Shown here: in pieces, positions 11,076 to 23,005 of the stretch
Numbering within the stretch: the stretch's first letter is position 1
Layout: each line of letters opens with the position of its first letter
Source of the DNA: Poecilobothrus nobilitatus
Lineage: Eukaryota > Arthropoda > Insecta > Diptera > Dolichopodidae
NCBI GenBank assembly: GCA_947095535.1
Contig: OX352774.1
Coordinates: 80,972,416-81,036,415, forward strand
Length of the DNA stretch: 64,000 nt
Reading direction: 5' to 3'
Translations under genes and position numbers: made by a program
Notes under the pieces: model-generated
Told to the model about the DNA's origin: nothing
Seen by the model: only the letters and a program-made list of their open reading frames with translations
Database searches by the model: none

Positions 11076-13013
11076 GATTTGGGATTTTTTTTTTTTTGAG
11101 ATTTTTTTTTTGGGATTTCGTAGCGCTCCCCTTCGAAAACTATATTAACTTATAATATCACTGCTAAAATACATAGATATGCACATTTTCATTAACAACA
11201 AAATAATGATTCGTTTTCCAAAAAAAAATTTTAAGTAATTTTTTAAGTTAAACCTATATTCAATTTTTTCTTTCATAAGGAACCTTTTTTTTTGTTATTA
11301 ATGAAAATTGTCCTGTATTTTATTTTAACTATAATCAATAATTAATTTAGGATTCCAATTCAATAATTATTATTTTTAGGATTAAATAGAAGATATATCC
11401 TAAAGGGTAGATTTGAGAAAATCTGACTTGCATATTAGAAAATGTGGTGTTATATATATAAGTTAATCCATCGTAAAAATCTAAAATAAGTTGAATCCAT
11501 CGTATAAAAAACGAAGCAAACAATTTTAGTTCGAATTAGGACTAAAACCAGAAATAAAAACCACAGTAAAAACTATAAAGCTACAATTCTTTGAACACAT
11601 TTTCAAATATCCAGAAAAAAGCTGTCTTTTGAAAGTTATCCTTAAAGGTAAACTTGAGAAAAAGTGGCAACATTAGAATTACTTGACTTAACAATTATTA
11701 TATCCAGTCCATTACAATTATTATATACTCCAAAGAGGACATACCTCAATTTTATTAATCCAAAATACTCAGACAAAATATTTAAAACTACTTATTATAA
11801 ACTAAGTTTTATATTCAAAAGCTCTAATGATTATAAATTATATATTATTATTTTTTTTCTTTTTATTATCTGTAAATTTCTATGAGTACATATGATTATT
11901 TATAACAGCTTATACTATTTACATCTTAAATGCTACGTTTTTTATTCATTTTCTTTCTATACAAATTTTTTTTTTTTTTATTTATTGTAATTTTATTTTT
12001 AAGGTAAAAATCGCAAGCAAAAAATTTATCTCAAACATCTAAATCTAACCTGATAACAACAAATTAATGCTAAATCCATATACTTTATTTTGAGATTGAT
12101 TTGCTACAACTCTATGAACTGAGTTTTTGAATAGTAACAGAAGTCCAAGAGTGGTAACTGGAATCTAGGGGAGAGTTGTACAATCTGTCCAGAAATCAAA
12201 GTAATATTAAATAGTTCGTGCAGATACTAGTATCGAAAGAAAAAAGATTTTCCTAAATGTATTTTCAAAAGAGCATTTTGGTTTTTTTGCAGAATATTTT
12301 ATATTAGTTTTTGCAGAACTTTTCCATAACCGTATAATTTGTATGTTGCGAAATGTTCTAAAAATGAGAATTTTATTATTAGATTTTGAGATTGACTTTC
12401 GATTAATTTATGCGGATGATCAAGTTATTTTTTCCTCTCGTTTTGAGAATATGCGGCTTAAAAGGTAATTTTTATTGATTAATTGTATGCCAAAATATTT
12501 AATTGTTTCAGGTTTCCAAGTTGTTAATAGAATTTTCTCCTATTTGTAGAGAGTTATGGATAATAATCATGTCTTAAATAAAAAAAAAATTAATTAAAAT
12601 CCTTTTTTGACAACATTAAATGCAACTCTTTTTTAGTTTATTTCTACAAATGTGACGAGAATATTTACAGATGATGAATGTTGTACAGGGAGATTATTTT
12701 TGCGAAGCATATGGGATACTTCCTTAGTGTTTTTTTATTTTTTAACGAGGGTTGGTTTTTTTTTTAAACTAAGTCACCCAGAAGAAATACACGTGATTCT
12801 TCCGGATAGTGTTGGACTTTAACCAACAAAAGGCACCCCCTTCCTCCTTTTTTTTTAAACCAAACTTTAAGTTGTGAGCTTTGATACAAATGAGTAGTTT
12901 GGTTTACGGGATAGGATTGTGGGAGGGATTTTTGGAATTTAGGAAAAAAAATATGTAGGAATATGAAGGATGGGTAAGAAAATTTGTAGAAATATTTTGA
13001 AGAAAAATTTCTC
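11076..13013. other. A+T-rich non-coding stretch
   Basis: No recognised gene. At 12764-13015 the minus strand has an 83-codon frame (PEESRVFLLGDLV near its end) next to the SINE scrap. It is less A+T-rich than its flanks but matches no family I can name. Confidence 0.45.
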
Positions 13014-13060
13014 AACGCTTTATTTTATACGCTCTTTCTCACTAGATCACCGATCTCTAT
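13014..13060 (-). mobile_element. SINE family 1, head fragment
   Basis: The minus strand reads GATCGGTGATCTAGTGAGAA, then AGAGCGTATAAAAT. This is the tRNA-like head of SINE family 1 with several substitutions. The body and tail are missing. Confidence 0.7.
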
Positions 13061-14340
13061 TAGCACTTATTTCAAGTTTAATGTAAAAACCATTAAATAA
13101 TTTCAAATTTCAAGCTTCAAATTAAACTTCATAATACCCGAAAATCTGTACGAATTGAACAATTTGATTAAGAACTAATCAAAAATTTGATCTTTTGTAT
13201 AAAATCATAAAATATGCTATAGATAAGATCATTTTGTAATTGATGTTATAAAACATGTTATATAAGTATTTTTAAAATAAATATATTTTTTTTTTTTTAA
13301 CTGAAATAATAGTACAACCACTATTCAACATAACACAACCATTAGTCAACCATTATTTTATTATATAGGTTAGATTCAGTTTTGTTCATTCTCCTTTATT
13401 TTATGAGAAGATTATTATCAATTTTCATCATCAATATCATGATCATGATCATTTAATCAAGATCTGTGTTTTTTTGTTTTTTGAAGTTAAAAGAAATTGT
13501 AAAAGAAATTTTATTTATTATATGTTTTATGTTATATTAATTATATAATATTTTTTTTTTTTGTTTTTATTTCTATTTTATTATATCTTTAATAATTAGA
13601 TTATCACATGATTAAAAATAAAATGTCGATTGTTGACAGATGGTATAAATATATTATTTCCTAGAAAAATCTTGTATATCCAAAATTTTAAATAAGAAAA
13701 AAATAACATAAAATTTATAAGTGGACATTATGTTAATTTAATTTTTTGGTTTTTCGGTTTTTTTTTTTTGTAGTTTTGAAAAATTTTTATTTAAAAAAAA
13801 ACAAAAAAAAAAACAATTTTTAATTCCAATTTTGTTTTTTCTTTTCCTTTTATAATGTTTAATTACAAGTGTATTTTTTGTTAAACATGAAATATTTTAA
13901 TTAAACAAATTGTAATTATTTTCTTGAATTGTATATATATATGTATGTATGTATATATGTTGTTATATTATTTTAAAATAAAAAGAATTCAATTGAGTTT
14001 ATTGCACTTGAAAATTTTATAATGAACAATTTTATAAATAAATTTTGTTTTTTTTTTTTTTTAAACACTATTAGAAAACAAAAAACGCAACAAAAAATAA
14101 AATAAAAATGTTGAAGAGATCGAAATTGAATCAATTTATTTTATAATAAAAATTTTATTATGTAAAAAGTTAACAAGTTTGTTTTTTTTTTTTTTTTTAA
14201 TTATTTTTAAGTTTATTATTTTCGATTTTTACAATAAGTACTAAAAATTCTTTAAAAATGGTATTGAAAAAAGAAAGACTTCAACGTAACATAACTGCAA
14301 ACTTAACTATTAATTAAAAAAAAAATTTAATATTGTTTAT
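13061..14340. other. A+T-rich non-coding stretch
   Basis: Contains ATCATGATCATGATCAT near 13435 and a TATG microsatellite near 13932-13965. Nothing else. Confidence 0.5.
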
Positions 14341-14510
14341 GTTCCTTTTACACCGAAAAGAGTAGTTGAGAGTAGTTCGAAGTAGTTGGTAAATGAAATG
14401 CTAATTTAATGTAACCGTATTTACTCCTACTCCTACAAAAATAATCATTCGCAAAGGCTGAAGTAGTTGAGAGTAGAAGAGAATAGTTTACTCTGAAAAA
14501 GGAATGCAAA
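14341..14510. repeat. Short AGTAG-rich repeat with weak terminal inverted repeat
   Basis: AGTAGTTGAGAGTAG occurs at both ends (14361 and 14463) with AGTAGTTCGAAGTAGTTGG between. The outer TTCCTTTTACACC (left) and AAAAAGGAATGC (right) are inverted, suggesting a small TIR element of about 170 bp. Only one copy is seen. Confidence 0.35.
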
Positions 14511-15791
14511 CAATATTAGCATAAAAATTATGAAGCAAATAGATTTGAAAAATTCAAAAGCTAATGCAAAAAATGCTTCTCAAAAAAAATTATAAGTAAA
14601 TTGCACATACGATCTTTAGCATTTTGTTCTCTCTGGAGCAAAACATAAATTTTTTAGAAATTTTATTCTGTAAAAGTGCATTTCTTCTGGATAACTAGTC
14701 TGGAGGAAAACGAAAATTTTTTAAAAATTTTGTTCCATAGAGAACCAAAAAAAATTTTGTCCCAAAAAAAGAATTTAAATTAAGAAAAACTTTGTCTAAG
14801 GATTTATTTTTTGGATTTTTTTGGATAAAGTTACAAAAAGGACGTTATAAAAACTAATTTTAGAAATTTTGGACGACACTTTGAATGGGAATAATTTTTT
14901 TTTTTTTTGTTCTGAAATAAATATTACTCTAGAAATTTTTGATTTTTATTTCGTCTCGCCCTGTACCCACACCTTATTTTAATAAGTTTCAAAAAAAGGA
15001 ACTCAAAAAAAAAATCCTTAATATTTAAAGGCTACTTGAATAAATTTACTTATTTGTTTACTTAATGTTTTTATGCGAACATAACATTTAATTAACCGAG
15101 TGGTTTTACATATTAAAAAAACCACAGTGGGGTCATATTCATCAAAAGTTACAAACATTTTTATTTATTTATTTAGTTATATAAGATACAATAGATACAA
15201 AATGAATTTAAATTCAAATACAGGTTTATAAAAATTTTCATAATTACATTATTTTATTATACTAATAAAAAATTTTGATATAAATTTAATTTACTTTTAC
15301 TTTTAATTAAATTATGTTTAAATTATTATCTATTATTTTAAATCAAAAAAAATATCTTAAGCATAATTTATACAAAAAAAAGAGTAAGTTGTCTGGTTTA
15401 TTCCAAATTTTGAACGAGCTAGACTGTTGTACAAAGATTTTTTTACGTATGGTTCAGTGGATTCTTTTGACCATCTTTTAATAAACTCCAATAGTAAATT
15501 CACTTTAATGACAAAATAATTATAATAAAGTATAAAATAAAATTTATTATCGAAATATACACTCAGATTTTTAATAGATAGAAAGGATTTGATTGTCTAA
15601 ATAATAATTGTAAAGGCTAGCAAGTTGCAAGGCTAAAAGTTGGACTGACAATTAAATGTCATGATTGCACATTTATTTACATTTAATTTTGGAAAGTTTT
15701 TACCACACCAGGAAAAGATATGTATAAGTCATTTCAAAAGGAAATGCTATCTTTAGAGCTTGCGGCTTCTTTAAAATTGTTTTGTTTTATT
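14511..15791. other. A+T-rich non-coding stretch
   Basis: On the minus strand TACAGGGCGAGACGAAAT (ending near 14968) resembles a Tc1/mariner-type terminus, but no convincing partner end was found. Otherwise nothing. Confidence 0.4.
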
Positions 15792-15905
15792 TTAAATTTT
15801 GGCTCTGGCATCCTTAATAGAGAATATAGGTAGAAGTGGACTGAAATGATTTCCTTGAGGAATCCTCGTGTTAGCTAAGAAAAATGAGAAAATACGTTCT
15901 CTAAA
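15792..15905 (-). pseudogene. Decayed LINE reverse-transcriptase fragment
   Basis: The minus-strand frame contains RIPQGNHFSPLLPIFSIKDA. This matches the reverse-transcriptase block (S)GVPQGS.L.P.LF..FINDI of Jockey/CR1-type LINEs at most fixed positions, including PQG and the P-L-L...I-x-D tail. An upstream LLNYFCSLLFRER stretch in the same frame fits the usual WL.SYL..R segment. Only this block remains; the catalytic YADD box and all other domains are missing. Confidence 0.5.
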
Positions 15906-16280
15906 TAGAAGAGAGCAAAAATAATTTAAGAGGAAGAAAATTATTTTTGTTCTATTATAATTTCCTTTGCGACCTAATATTTGGTCAAATGAAATTAATA
16001 TAATAAAATGTATTGTATGCCCACACATACTGAAAAGAAAATAATTCAAATATAAATGTAACCTAAGTGTTGTAAAATAAACATAACAGTTTTTTAATTT
16101 TTTTCTTGCACTTTATTTTGGAAAAAGAATAGCAGATTTTAAACTATGTTTCCTGAAGGTTTCAGTATAACAATTGACATTTGTGAAAATGCATCGCTAG
16201 ATATGATATATTATATATTTTTTATAACAAAATCACCCTATAGTAAAAATTCAAAATTTAACAATACGTAATGTACATAT
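15906..16280. other. A+T-rich non-coding stretch
   Basis: Possibly includes further decayed LINE sequence on the minus strand (to about 16049). Nothing else recognised. Confidence 0.4.
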
Positions 16281-16380
16281 ATGACTCATGACGTAGTGAT
16301 AAAACGTCAACCTTTCAATCGGACGGTCTTGGGTTCACACCCCGATCAGGTCATAAATCAATAAATAAAAAAATATGTAG
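16281..16380 (+). mobile_element. tRNA-like SINE, family 2, copy 2
   Basis: Box A-like ACGTAGTGATAAAACGTC, anticodon-arm-like ACCTTTCAATCGGACGGT, and box B TTGGGTTCACACCCC with a GGGTTC...CCC stem. It is followed by GGTCATAAATCAATAAATAA as tail. Layout and anticodon-arm sequence match the copies at 10.2 and 36.2 kb. Confidence 0.65.
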
Positions 16381-16429
16381 TAATTTTATATCGTAATATA
16401 TCGTATAATTAATAATAATGTTAATAATA

Positions 16430-16690
16430 ATAATAGTAACTGCTACAGTGGAGCTACCTTTGGTGATATCATGCAGGATGGTGTTATATATACTACTGCA
16501 CGTTGCAAGCCACTGATGGTCCTGACTCTGTGGTAAACAATAATAATAGGTGCTACAGTGGCAGTGTGGGTGTTCTTCAATAGTTATCTAATACAGGAAA
16601 GTGTAATATACTACTGTATGTTGTAACCGTTATAATGGCTATTATCACTGCTAGCAAAAATAGTAACAATAATAGGCGGATTCATTGTTT
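16430..16690. repeat. Degenerate ~110-bp tandem repeat
   Basis: GCTACAGTGG (16441 and 16551), ATACTACTGCACGTTGCAA / ATACTACTGTATGTTGTAA, and AATAATAATAG recur in order at about 110-base spacing. Confidence 0.6.
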
Positions 16691-17606
16691 GCCATTGTAG
16701 GAAACAATTTGTATTGTATTTGTCACTTACGATTCAGCAGAAAAATTTCTTCCAAAAAGTTAGTTTTTTAATGAGATTATGGAGGTAAATAACATTTAGA
16801 AATATAAAGTAAAAATTTTATAAAAAGATGGGCAAACTATTATTATTGCGTTTTGATAGAAAATCACAATACGATTGTTAAATGTATACACAATATTTAT
16901 AATAAATTTCCAAAATTCATTTATTACATAATAAATATTGAAAATAAATTATTAGCATATAAAACTTTTACATGCAGAGTATTATTTTACAGATTTCCCA
17001 CATAAAAATCAACGGCAGAAACAATTATGGAAATTCTTGAAAGGAAGAAAGTGACTCCTTTCTGAAATTAATATTTAAAAAGTCAAAATACTTTTTAAAA
17101 AAGAAAATACATGATAAAATTATAACTTACAAGGTTTTTCCCTCATCGTTTTAACCTTGTCTCACCTTTTTAAGTTAAATTTCTTGATATACAGTCCAAC
17201 TCTTTAAAAATATCTAAATAATTTCTAATCCTAGTTGTAAATACTATACATATTGTATAAGCTCTAAAAAACACTAATTTATTATATCGTTAAACTTATC
17301 AACTATGATTTTGATCAACCACCAAATACAATTTAACATTGGTAAAGTGAAATATGATAGCAAGTCATTTTCTTTAACATTTAAAAGTACGTAAGAAAAA
17401 TCTATTCAATTTAATACAGATCTGAAATTTGAAGAAAGTGTAATAATTTAAAAAAAAAATTTGTAATTTATTTCACTTAACATAAATTTACCATTCTTGA
17501 ATACAAAATACATAACTTTTCTCATATAAGCAAAATATAGCGAAAAAAGAAAAGAAGGACATTACTATTATTTTCATATTTTTAAAGTGTAGAAAAATCC
17601 AAAATA
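16691..17606. other. A+T-rich non-coding stretch
   Basis: Nothing recognised. Confidence 0.5.
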
Positions 17607-17739
17607 TTTTTTTTACTTTAATTGAAGGCATTTTTACTTTAACTGTAGACAATTTTACTTTAACTTAAGACATTTTTACTTTAAGTGAAGACATTTTTAC
17701 TTTAAGTGAAAACAATTTTACTTTAAGTGAAAACATTTG
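17607..17739 (+). repeat. Minisatellite, ~22-bp unit
   Basis: Six units of the form TTTTACTTTAAGTGAAGACA, with the ACTTTAAGTGAA part increasingly regular towards the right. An inverted, shorter version lies at 18580-18635. Confidence 0.85.
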
Positions 17740-17925
17740 TAATAAAAAATTAATGTAAAAAAATACATATAATATACATATATAATAAATATATATGTAC
17801 TTGTACACATATAAATATCAAATCCTAATATATATTATGTATTAAATAAATAAAATATATATATAAGATAAATTATTTAAGTTAAAAATCTTCATTTAAA
17901 ATAAAAAAGTAAAAAGAAAAGTAGA

Positions 17926-18530
17926 CAAGGCAGAATGTAAACCAACGATTTTTAAAAGCGCACATTTCCAAAAGATAATAGAAATTGTTTAAAATTGTGA
18001 CTTGTACCAAATATTGAAAATTTCATATATAAGAAAAAATTAGCAAATAGAACTTTTTAGCAATTTTACGAGACTGTAAGTGCGGAACCCATTCTAACTA
18101 AGAAAGACAGTTAATACACATAAAAATATAAAATATATTACTAAAGCTTTAATTTGTCTTGCCAAAGAAAAATTTGTAAAGGTGTCTAAAAATAGCATAT
18201 TTTCAATTTTTGAGCCCTAATAGGTCTTAAACAGGGGGTGGTTTAGGAAACTTATACTAACTCTAAAAGTTCTTTCTTGTTTCAAAATTTCAAGCCCCTA
18301 TCTGAAAACATGCTGGAGCTAAAAAAGTAGAAAAAACATGCAAAATTTGGTTCTTACATAACGGTAAATTTAAATACTAAATTTAAAAAATTTATATAAT
18401 TTTGATATTGATTTACAAAGATAAGAAAAATTCCTGTCGAATTGCGTTTTCAGATTGAAAAAATATTAAACGGAACATGAAATATACGGAATGGGCCATA
18501 TAAAAATAGGGCCCATGTTTAAAATTTTTT
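17926..18530 (+). repeat. Family-B repeat unit, direct
   Basis: Begins ACAAGGCAGAATGTAAACCA, the same point at which the copy at 62876 begins, and shares AAAAGCGCACATTTCCAAAA. It includes the block GAGCCCTAATAGGTCTTAAA-CAGGGGGTGG and CATAACGGTAAATTTAAATA. It ends near the AAAATAGGGCC segment. Confidence 0.8.
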
Positions 18531-18579
18531 TTTCTCTATCTCTATCTCTTTTTTCAAAATTTTTTTTTGGAAATATGCT

Positions 18580-18635
18580 AAAAAGTCTTCAGTAAAAGTA
18601 AAAAAGTCTTAAGTAAAGTTTTAAGTAAAAAAGTT
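18580..18635 (-). repeat. Inverted copy of the 22-bp minisatellite
   Basis: AGTCTTCAGTAAAAGTAAAA and AGTCTTAAGTAAAGTTTTAA are reverse-complement versions of the TTTTACTTTAAGTGAAGACA unit at 17607-17739. Confidence 0.6.
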
Positions 18636-18639
18636 ATTA

Positions 18640-21628
18640 TAAAAGTTATTTTTAAATTAAATTTAATTAAAACATTTATAATTCAATTATGTAGCTTAAA
18701 AAACCATTTATTTATTTAAATATAAAATAATAAATAATATTTAAAAGTAATTAAATAATAATTTAAAATTAAAGTTTTGAAAATGACCTTCTTTTAAAGT
18801 TTTAATTTCGACTTTAAGTAGATAATTGCATTATTTACCATACAAATTATTAACTTCCTTTAAACGATTTTAATTTTGGTTGTGTTTTTTTTTTTTTATA
18901 TTTTCGAAAATATGTTACTACCATCATTTTATCAAATTCAATTAATTATTTTTTTTAATTTTTAATTACTATATTATAAAATTCATCGGGCAAAATATGT
19001 TTTTATATTAAAAAAAAAAAAAAAATTGTATAAAATATATATTATAATATGTAATGAATATTGAATACCTTATAACAGGTAACCATCAATAAAGATAATT
19101 ATCCATAATTATTTATATATACTCGTAGTATGCCTAATAACTAACCTGAATTTGTAATAATTAATATAAAAATATTTTTCCTTTTGAAAATTTAAGTGTG
19201 AATAACACCAAAGAAAAAAAATAAACAAAAAAAAAAAAAAAACATTAAAGCTAAAATAAAAAATTGAAAATTTCCAATTTCACGGTAATTGATTTTGAAG
19301 CGTTAAAGGTAAAAAATTTAAAAAAAAAAAACACAAAAACCAAAACAAAAATTAATATTTGATTGATTGTTTTAGCACAAAATATTGTATTGAAAATTTT
19401 GTCTTTAAAATTATTTAATATTTTGACAAAAATCACAATACACCTATGCAATTTATTTTAAAAAGTTTTATATAGAAATGTACACCTTATATATTAGACA
19501 ATCATAATCAATAGAATAATCATAAATTTTCAAATTTTTTTTTATTAAAAGGTTATTTAAAAAATACTTGAAAATAAAACACTAGCAAAAAAAAAAAAAT
19601 TAAAAAAAAGGTAATTAAAAATTTATTAATGGATCAGGTTAATCGTTTTTGATTTTAAACTAGAGCGTTAAATAATAAATTTTCATTTTTTTTTATGTAA
19701 TCGATATATACGTATATTGATTTATATAAAAAATTTATATAAATAGGAAAAATCATATTTTTTTTATTGGTATATATTAAATATATACTATATTTATTGT
19801 ATACAATTTATTGAAATAATTGATTTAATTATTAATTATTTTTGCGTTCTTGAAATATTTCATTTGATTTTGAAAATATTTAATTGAATTTAACTGAGAT
19901 TTAATATTAGAACAAATATATATATATAATTTTTATTTTATTTTATTTGGAAGTAGAATATGGTATAGTTTGCCACACAATTTCTTTTCAAAAAAATATC
20001 TCATATATGTTTTTATATCTTTCAATTTAGATTTTAGAATCTTATAAATCAGTAATTCTCTATTGTTTTGGGTTTTTTTCAAATTATGCTCTTAATAATT
20101 AATAATATTTAATTAGATATATCATTTTAAAGATATTAAAATAGTTAAACGTTGCTTATAGGTATTTATTAAAAAATACTTTAGTATCATATGTACATTA
20201 TTTTACTATTCTATTAGAATCATATACCGAGAACTATAATAAAAAATATACCAGAAGCGATTGGTTAAGTGAGAAACCAAATGTAAAACTTAATATAATA
20301 AGAGTAAAATATTTAAGTGGACTCCCGTTTTAAATTATCCATGCAATATAGAAAAAAAGGCACAAAATAGATTTTGCAATAAAATAAGCCAAACAACACT
20401 TAGCTCCTGGATGAGCTTCTACAAGAAAAATATACCATAGGAAAATGCAAAAACAATAGACACCAATGATGTTCAATGGAAATTGTCTTGAAGAGAACTA
20501 ATGCTCCCATGAGGAGAAAGGAAATAAAATCAAGTAAAAATTAGTAAACTTCGTCAACATTAAAATAATCTTAATATGTTTATTACTTTATAATGAAATA
20601 AATCTGATTTTTAAATTTCATTTTGATTAAATATATATGTTTACACTTCCTTTTAGCGTAATTTTTTAATTGTCACCAACATTGACATTTATTAGAAAAA
20701 TTTAAAATATTCAATAACCTTAAAATTTTGCAAAATGTTATAATATATAGTATTTATATTATGTATTTTTTTTTTTTTTTTGTAATTTAGATCAGTTGAA
20801 ATTCAATTTTATTTAATTTGTCAGAAACATTTACTTATGCTAATTTTTAAAGTGAAATTAATGTAAATAATTTTTTTTTTCTATTTTCAAGTTAAGAAAA
20901 AATTAAATTTTCAAGTTCAAATTGTCAGTATTTTTATTAATAACTTTCTGTAAAGTTTTTCTATTTTTATAATTTTATATGATAAATTACATAAATTACA
21001 AATAATCTTATTTTGTTTATACATATATCTTTTAATTATGTGAAAAGAATGATCTTTGATCGTATATAATGTATATTTTAAGTTTCTAAACTTTTTAGTT
21101 ATAAATTAAAAAAAAATAATAAGTTACTGTATATCTTTTGTTTATTTTTGCTATTTTAATCTTTTAATTCTTTTAATTCATTTTAAGTATTTTATTCAAA
21201 GTTTCCCACTTAAGTCTTTCGTTTAAAATATTTAGATTCTCATATTTCGATAATCGTTAATGATAATTAACTTATTTCGATAATTGTTAATGATAGACCT
21301 GTCTATTACATTGAAATTTCTTGTTTCCCGTTAGATCCTCTAATATCCTCTAACATTTTTACTTTTTATATCATATATTTTTAAACACACTGTATAGAAA
21401 AGCTAATAGAAAATGTTCCATATATTTTTTCAATATATCTTTAATTCAACACAGAAATCGGTGTCGAAAAAAATTTTTTATACATAACAGTTATCAATTA
21501 AATACGTCCCGTTATCCGTTATATATATTCATTTTTATAATTTTTCGTTATTTTTATATTTTTTTTTTTACCATATTTTTCTAATTTTGTTTTTACTTTT
21601 ATAACATTAAAGAAAACAGACGACTTAC
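18640..21628. other. A+T-rich non-coding stretch
   Basis: Very long A/T runs. No recognised element or exon. If the minus-strand gene start at 22 kb is real, this would be first-intron sequence. Confidence 0.45.
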
Positions 21629-22188
21629 CATTAATATCATAAGTATCCAAACATTGGAAAACATTATTTTGGCAGTTTTATATTTCAATAATTATTTATT
21701 AGAAACTAACATTAATTTATTTTATATAATTAAAAGAAAATACTTTATTGTACAAAATAGCTAAAAATTAAATATAAAATTATAATAAAAAAGAAACAAA
21801 CAAAATATAATATAATAAAAATAAATAAAATAATAACAAAACACTTTATCTACACTTTAAATAGAAACTAATCCTCGCAAGGATTAATATTAACCCCGTT
21901 TGTATGTGCACACTTTAATTCACTCTTTGAATTTTCGATATAATTCCCTTTTAAAAAGATAATTATTATTAATTTCGATATTTTTACTTTTTTTTCTTTT
22001 TTTGTTAAAAATTTAAAAAAAATATATATATTTTTTTTCTATTTAACAACACTCAGATATTTTTTTTTTGTAAATTTATAAAAAAATTTCTAATATTAAT
22101 TTTTTTTTTTTGTTTTAAGAAAAATAAAAATGCACATCCGAAGGAAAAAAAATTCACGTCTAACTCGTAAGTCGTTTAAAATAAAACT
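21629..22188 (-). other. Candidate first exon: 5' UTR plus 12 codons
   Basis: On the minus strand an ATG at 21664 (A at -3) opens MFSNVWILMILM. The frame then meets TTAATG|GTAAGTCG, a canonical 5' splice site with the exon ending at 21629 in phase 0. The short peptide is hydrophobic like the start of a signal peptide. About 520 bases upstream is an Inr+DPE core promoter, making 22188-21629 a plausible exon 1. No downstream exon was found, so the product is unknown. GTAAGT alone is expected by chance dozens of times in this window; the combination of promoter, ATG and donor is what supports the call. Confidence 0.35.
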
Positions 22189-22191
22189 AAA
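22157..22191 (-). promoter_or_regulatory. Candidate Inr + DPE core promoter
   Basis: Minus strand: TTTTAGTTTT puts an Inr-like TTA(+1)GTTT at 22188, and AGACGTG begins exactly at +28 (A at 22161). AGACGT fits the downstream promoter element consensus RGWYV at the strictly required spacing. The -1 base is T rather than the preferred C, and there is no TATA box at -30. Inr+DPE promoters are common in flies. Confidence 0.4.
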
Positions 22192-22660
22192 AGAGTTAAC
22201 CAAAAGCTATCAAAAACTTAACTAACAACAGTTGCTGCAAAAAAAAAAACAAAAATAAAATGAAATAAAAATTCAATAAATAAACAAACTAATAAAAAAG
22301 AAAAAAAAACATGCAATCGCGTACCGCTGTTGTACCGATTTAAATCACTTCGTTATATGAGCGCTATTATTTGTTTTCCCAAATTTTTATTTTTCTTTTT
22401 TTATAATTTTTTTTTTTGTCTTTTCTTTACTTTATTATGGAATCAAACAGCTGGCTTAAATGTTTTCAAAGAGGTTTTTTTTTTTCTTTAATTATTTATG
22501 TAAAGGCGCTGAAAGCTTTTCAAACGCACCGCCAGATTTAACGCGATTTAGTTCACCATATTTTTTGTTATGTTTTTGTTTATTTATTTTTCTTCTCTGA
22601 GTTTTTTGCTCAAATGAAGTTTTTCGCTTGCACGTGCTTTTTTTTTTGTATACAAAATTT
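22192..22660. other. Less A+T-rich upstream flank
   Basis: Contains G+C-richer patches (ATCGCGTACCGCTGTTGTAC at 22316, AAGGCGCTGAAAGC at 22503, TCGCTTGCACGTGC at 22625). They lie immediately upstream of the candidate minus-strand promoter and could be proximal regulatory DNA. No specific binding site is claimed. Confidence 0.3.
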
Positions 22661-22970
22661 TCCTAAACATATACTTTAAGTGCAATTATGAAAAAAAAAA
22701 ACAAAAAAAAATTTTGCAAAATATTAAAAAGCTTTTTAAGAAGGTCGACTGAATCGAAATTCGAGAAAAATGAAAATTTAGAGAAAATGATGGAGAGCAA
22801 AAATTTAAAAATTAAAGTTTTGTATAACAGTGTATAACAAATTTAAATTAATTTATATTGAAAAATTTTAGTTAGAGTATTATAAGTTGGTATTTGTATC
22901 TTATATTTTCATAACTTTTTGTTAGATTTTTTTTTCTGAATAAAATCTAATGGAAATTATCTGATAGAAA
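22661..22970. other. A+T-rich non-coding stretch
   Basis: Nothing recognised. Confidence 0.5.
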
Positions 22971-23005
22971 GTCGCTTGAAATAAAACTAAAAGAGTTAAT
23001 CAAAG
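22971..23005 (-). repeat. Second copy of the Inr-bearing 30-mer
   Basis: GTCGCTTGAAATAAAACTAA followed by AAGAGTTAA repeats 22171-22199 with few changes, in the same orientation, 800 bases away. Confidence 0.7.

Noticed and set aside
14590..14968. Second TA-flanked MITE
   Set aside because: Only the right terminus looks convincing; no matching left terminus could be aligned.
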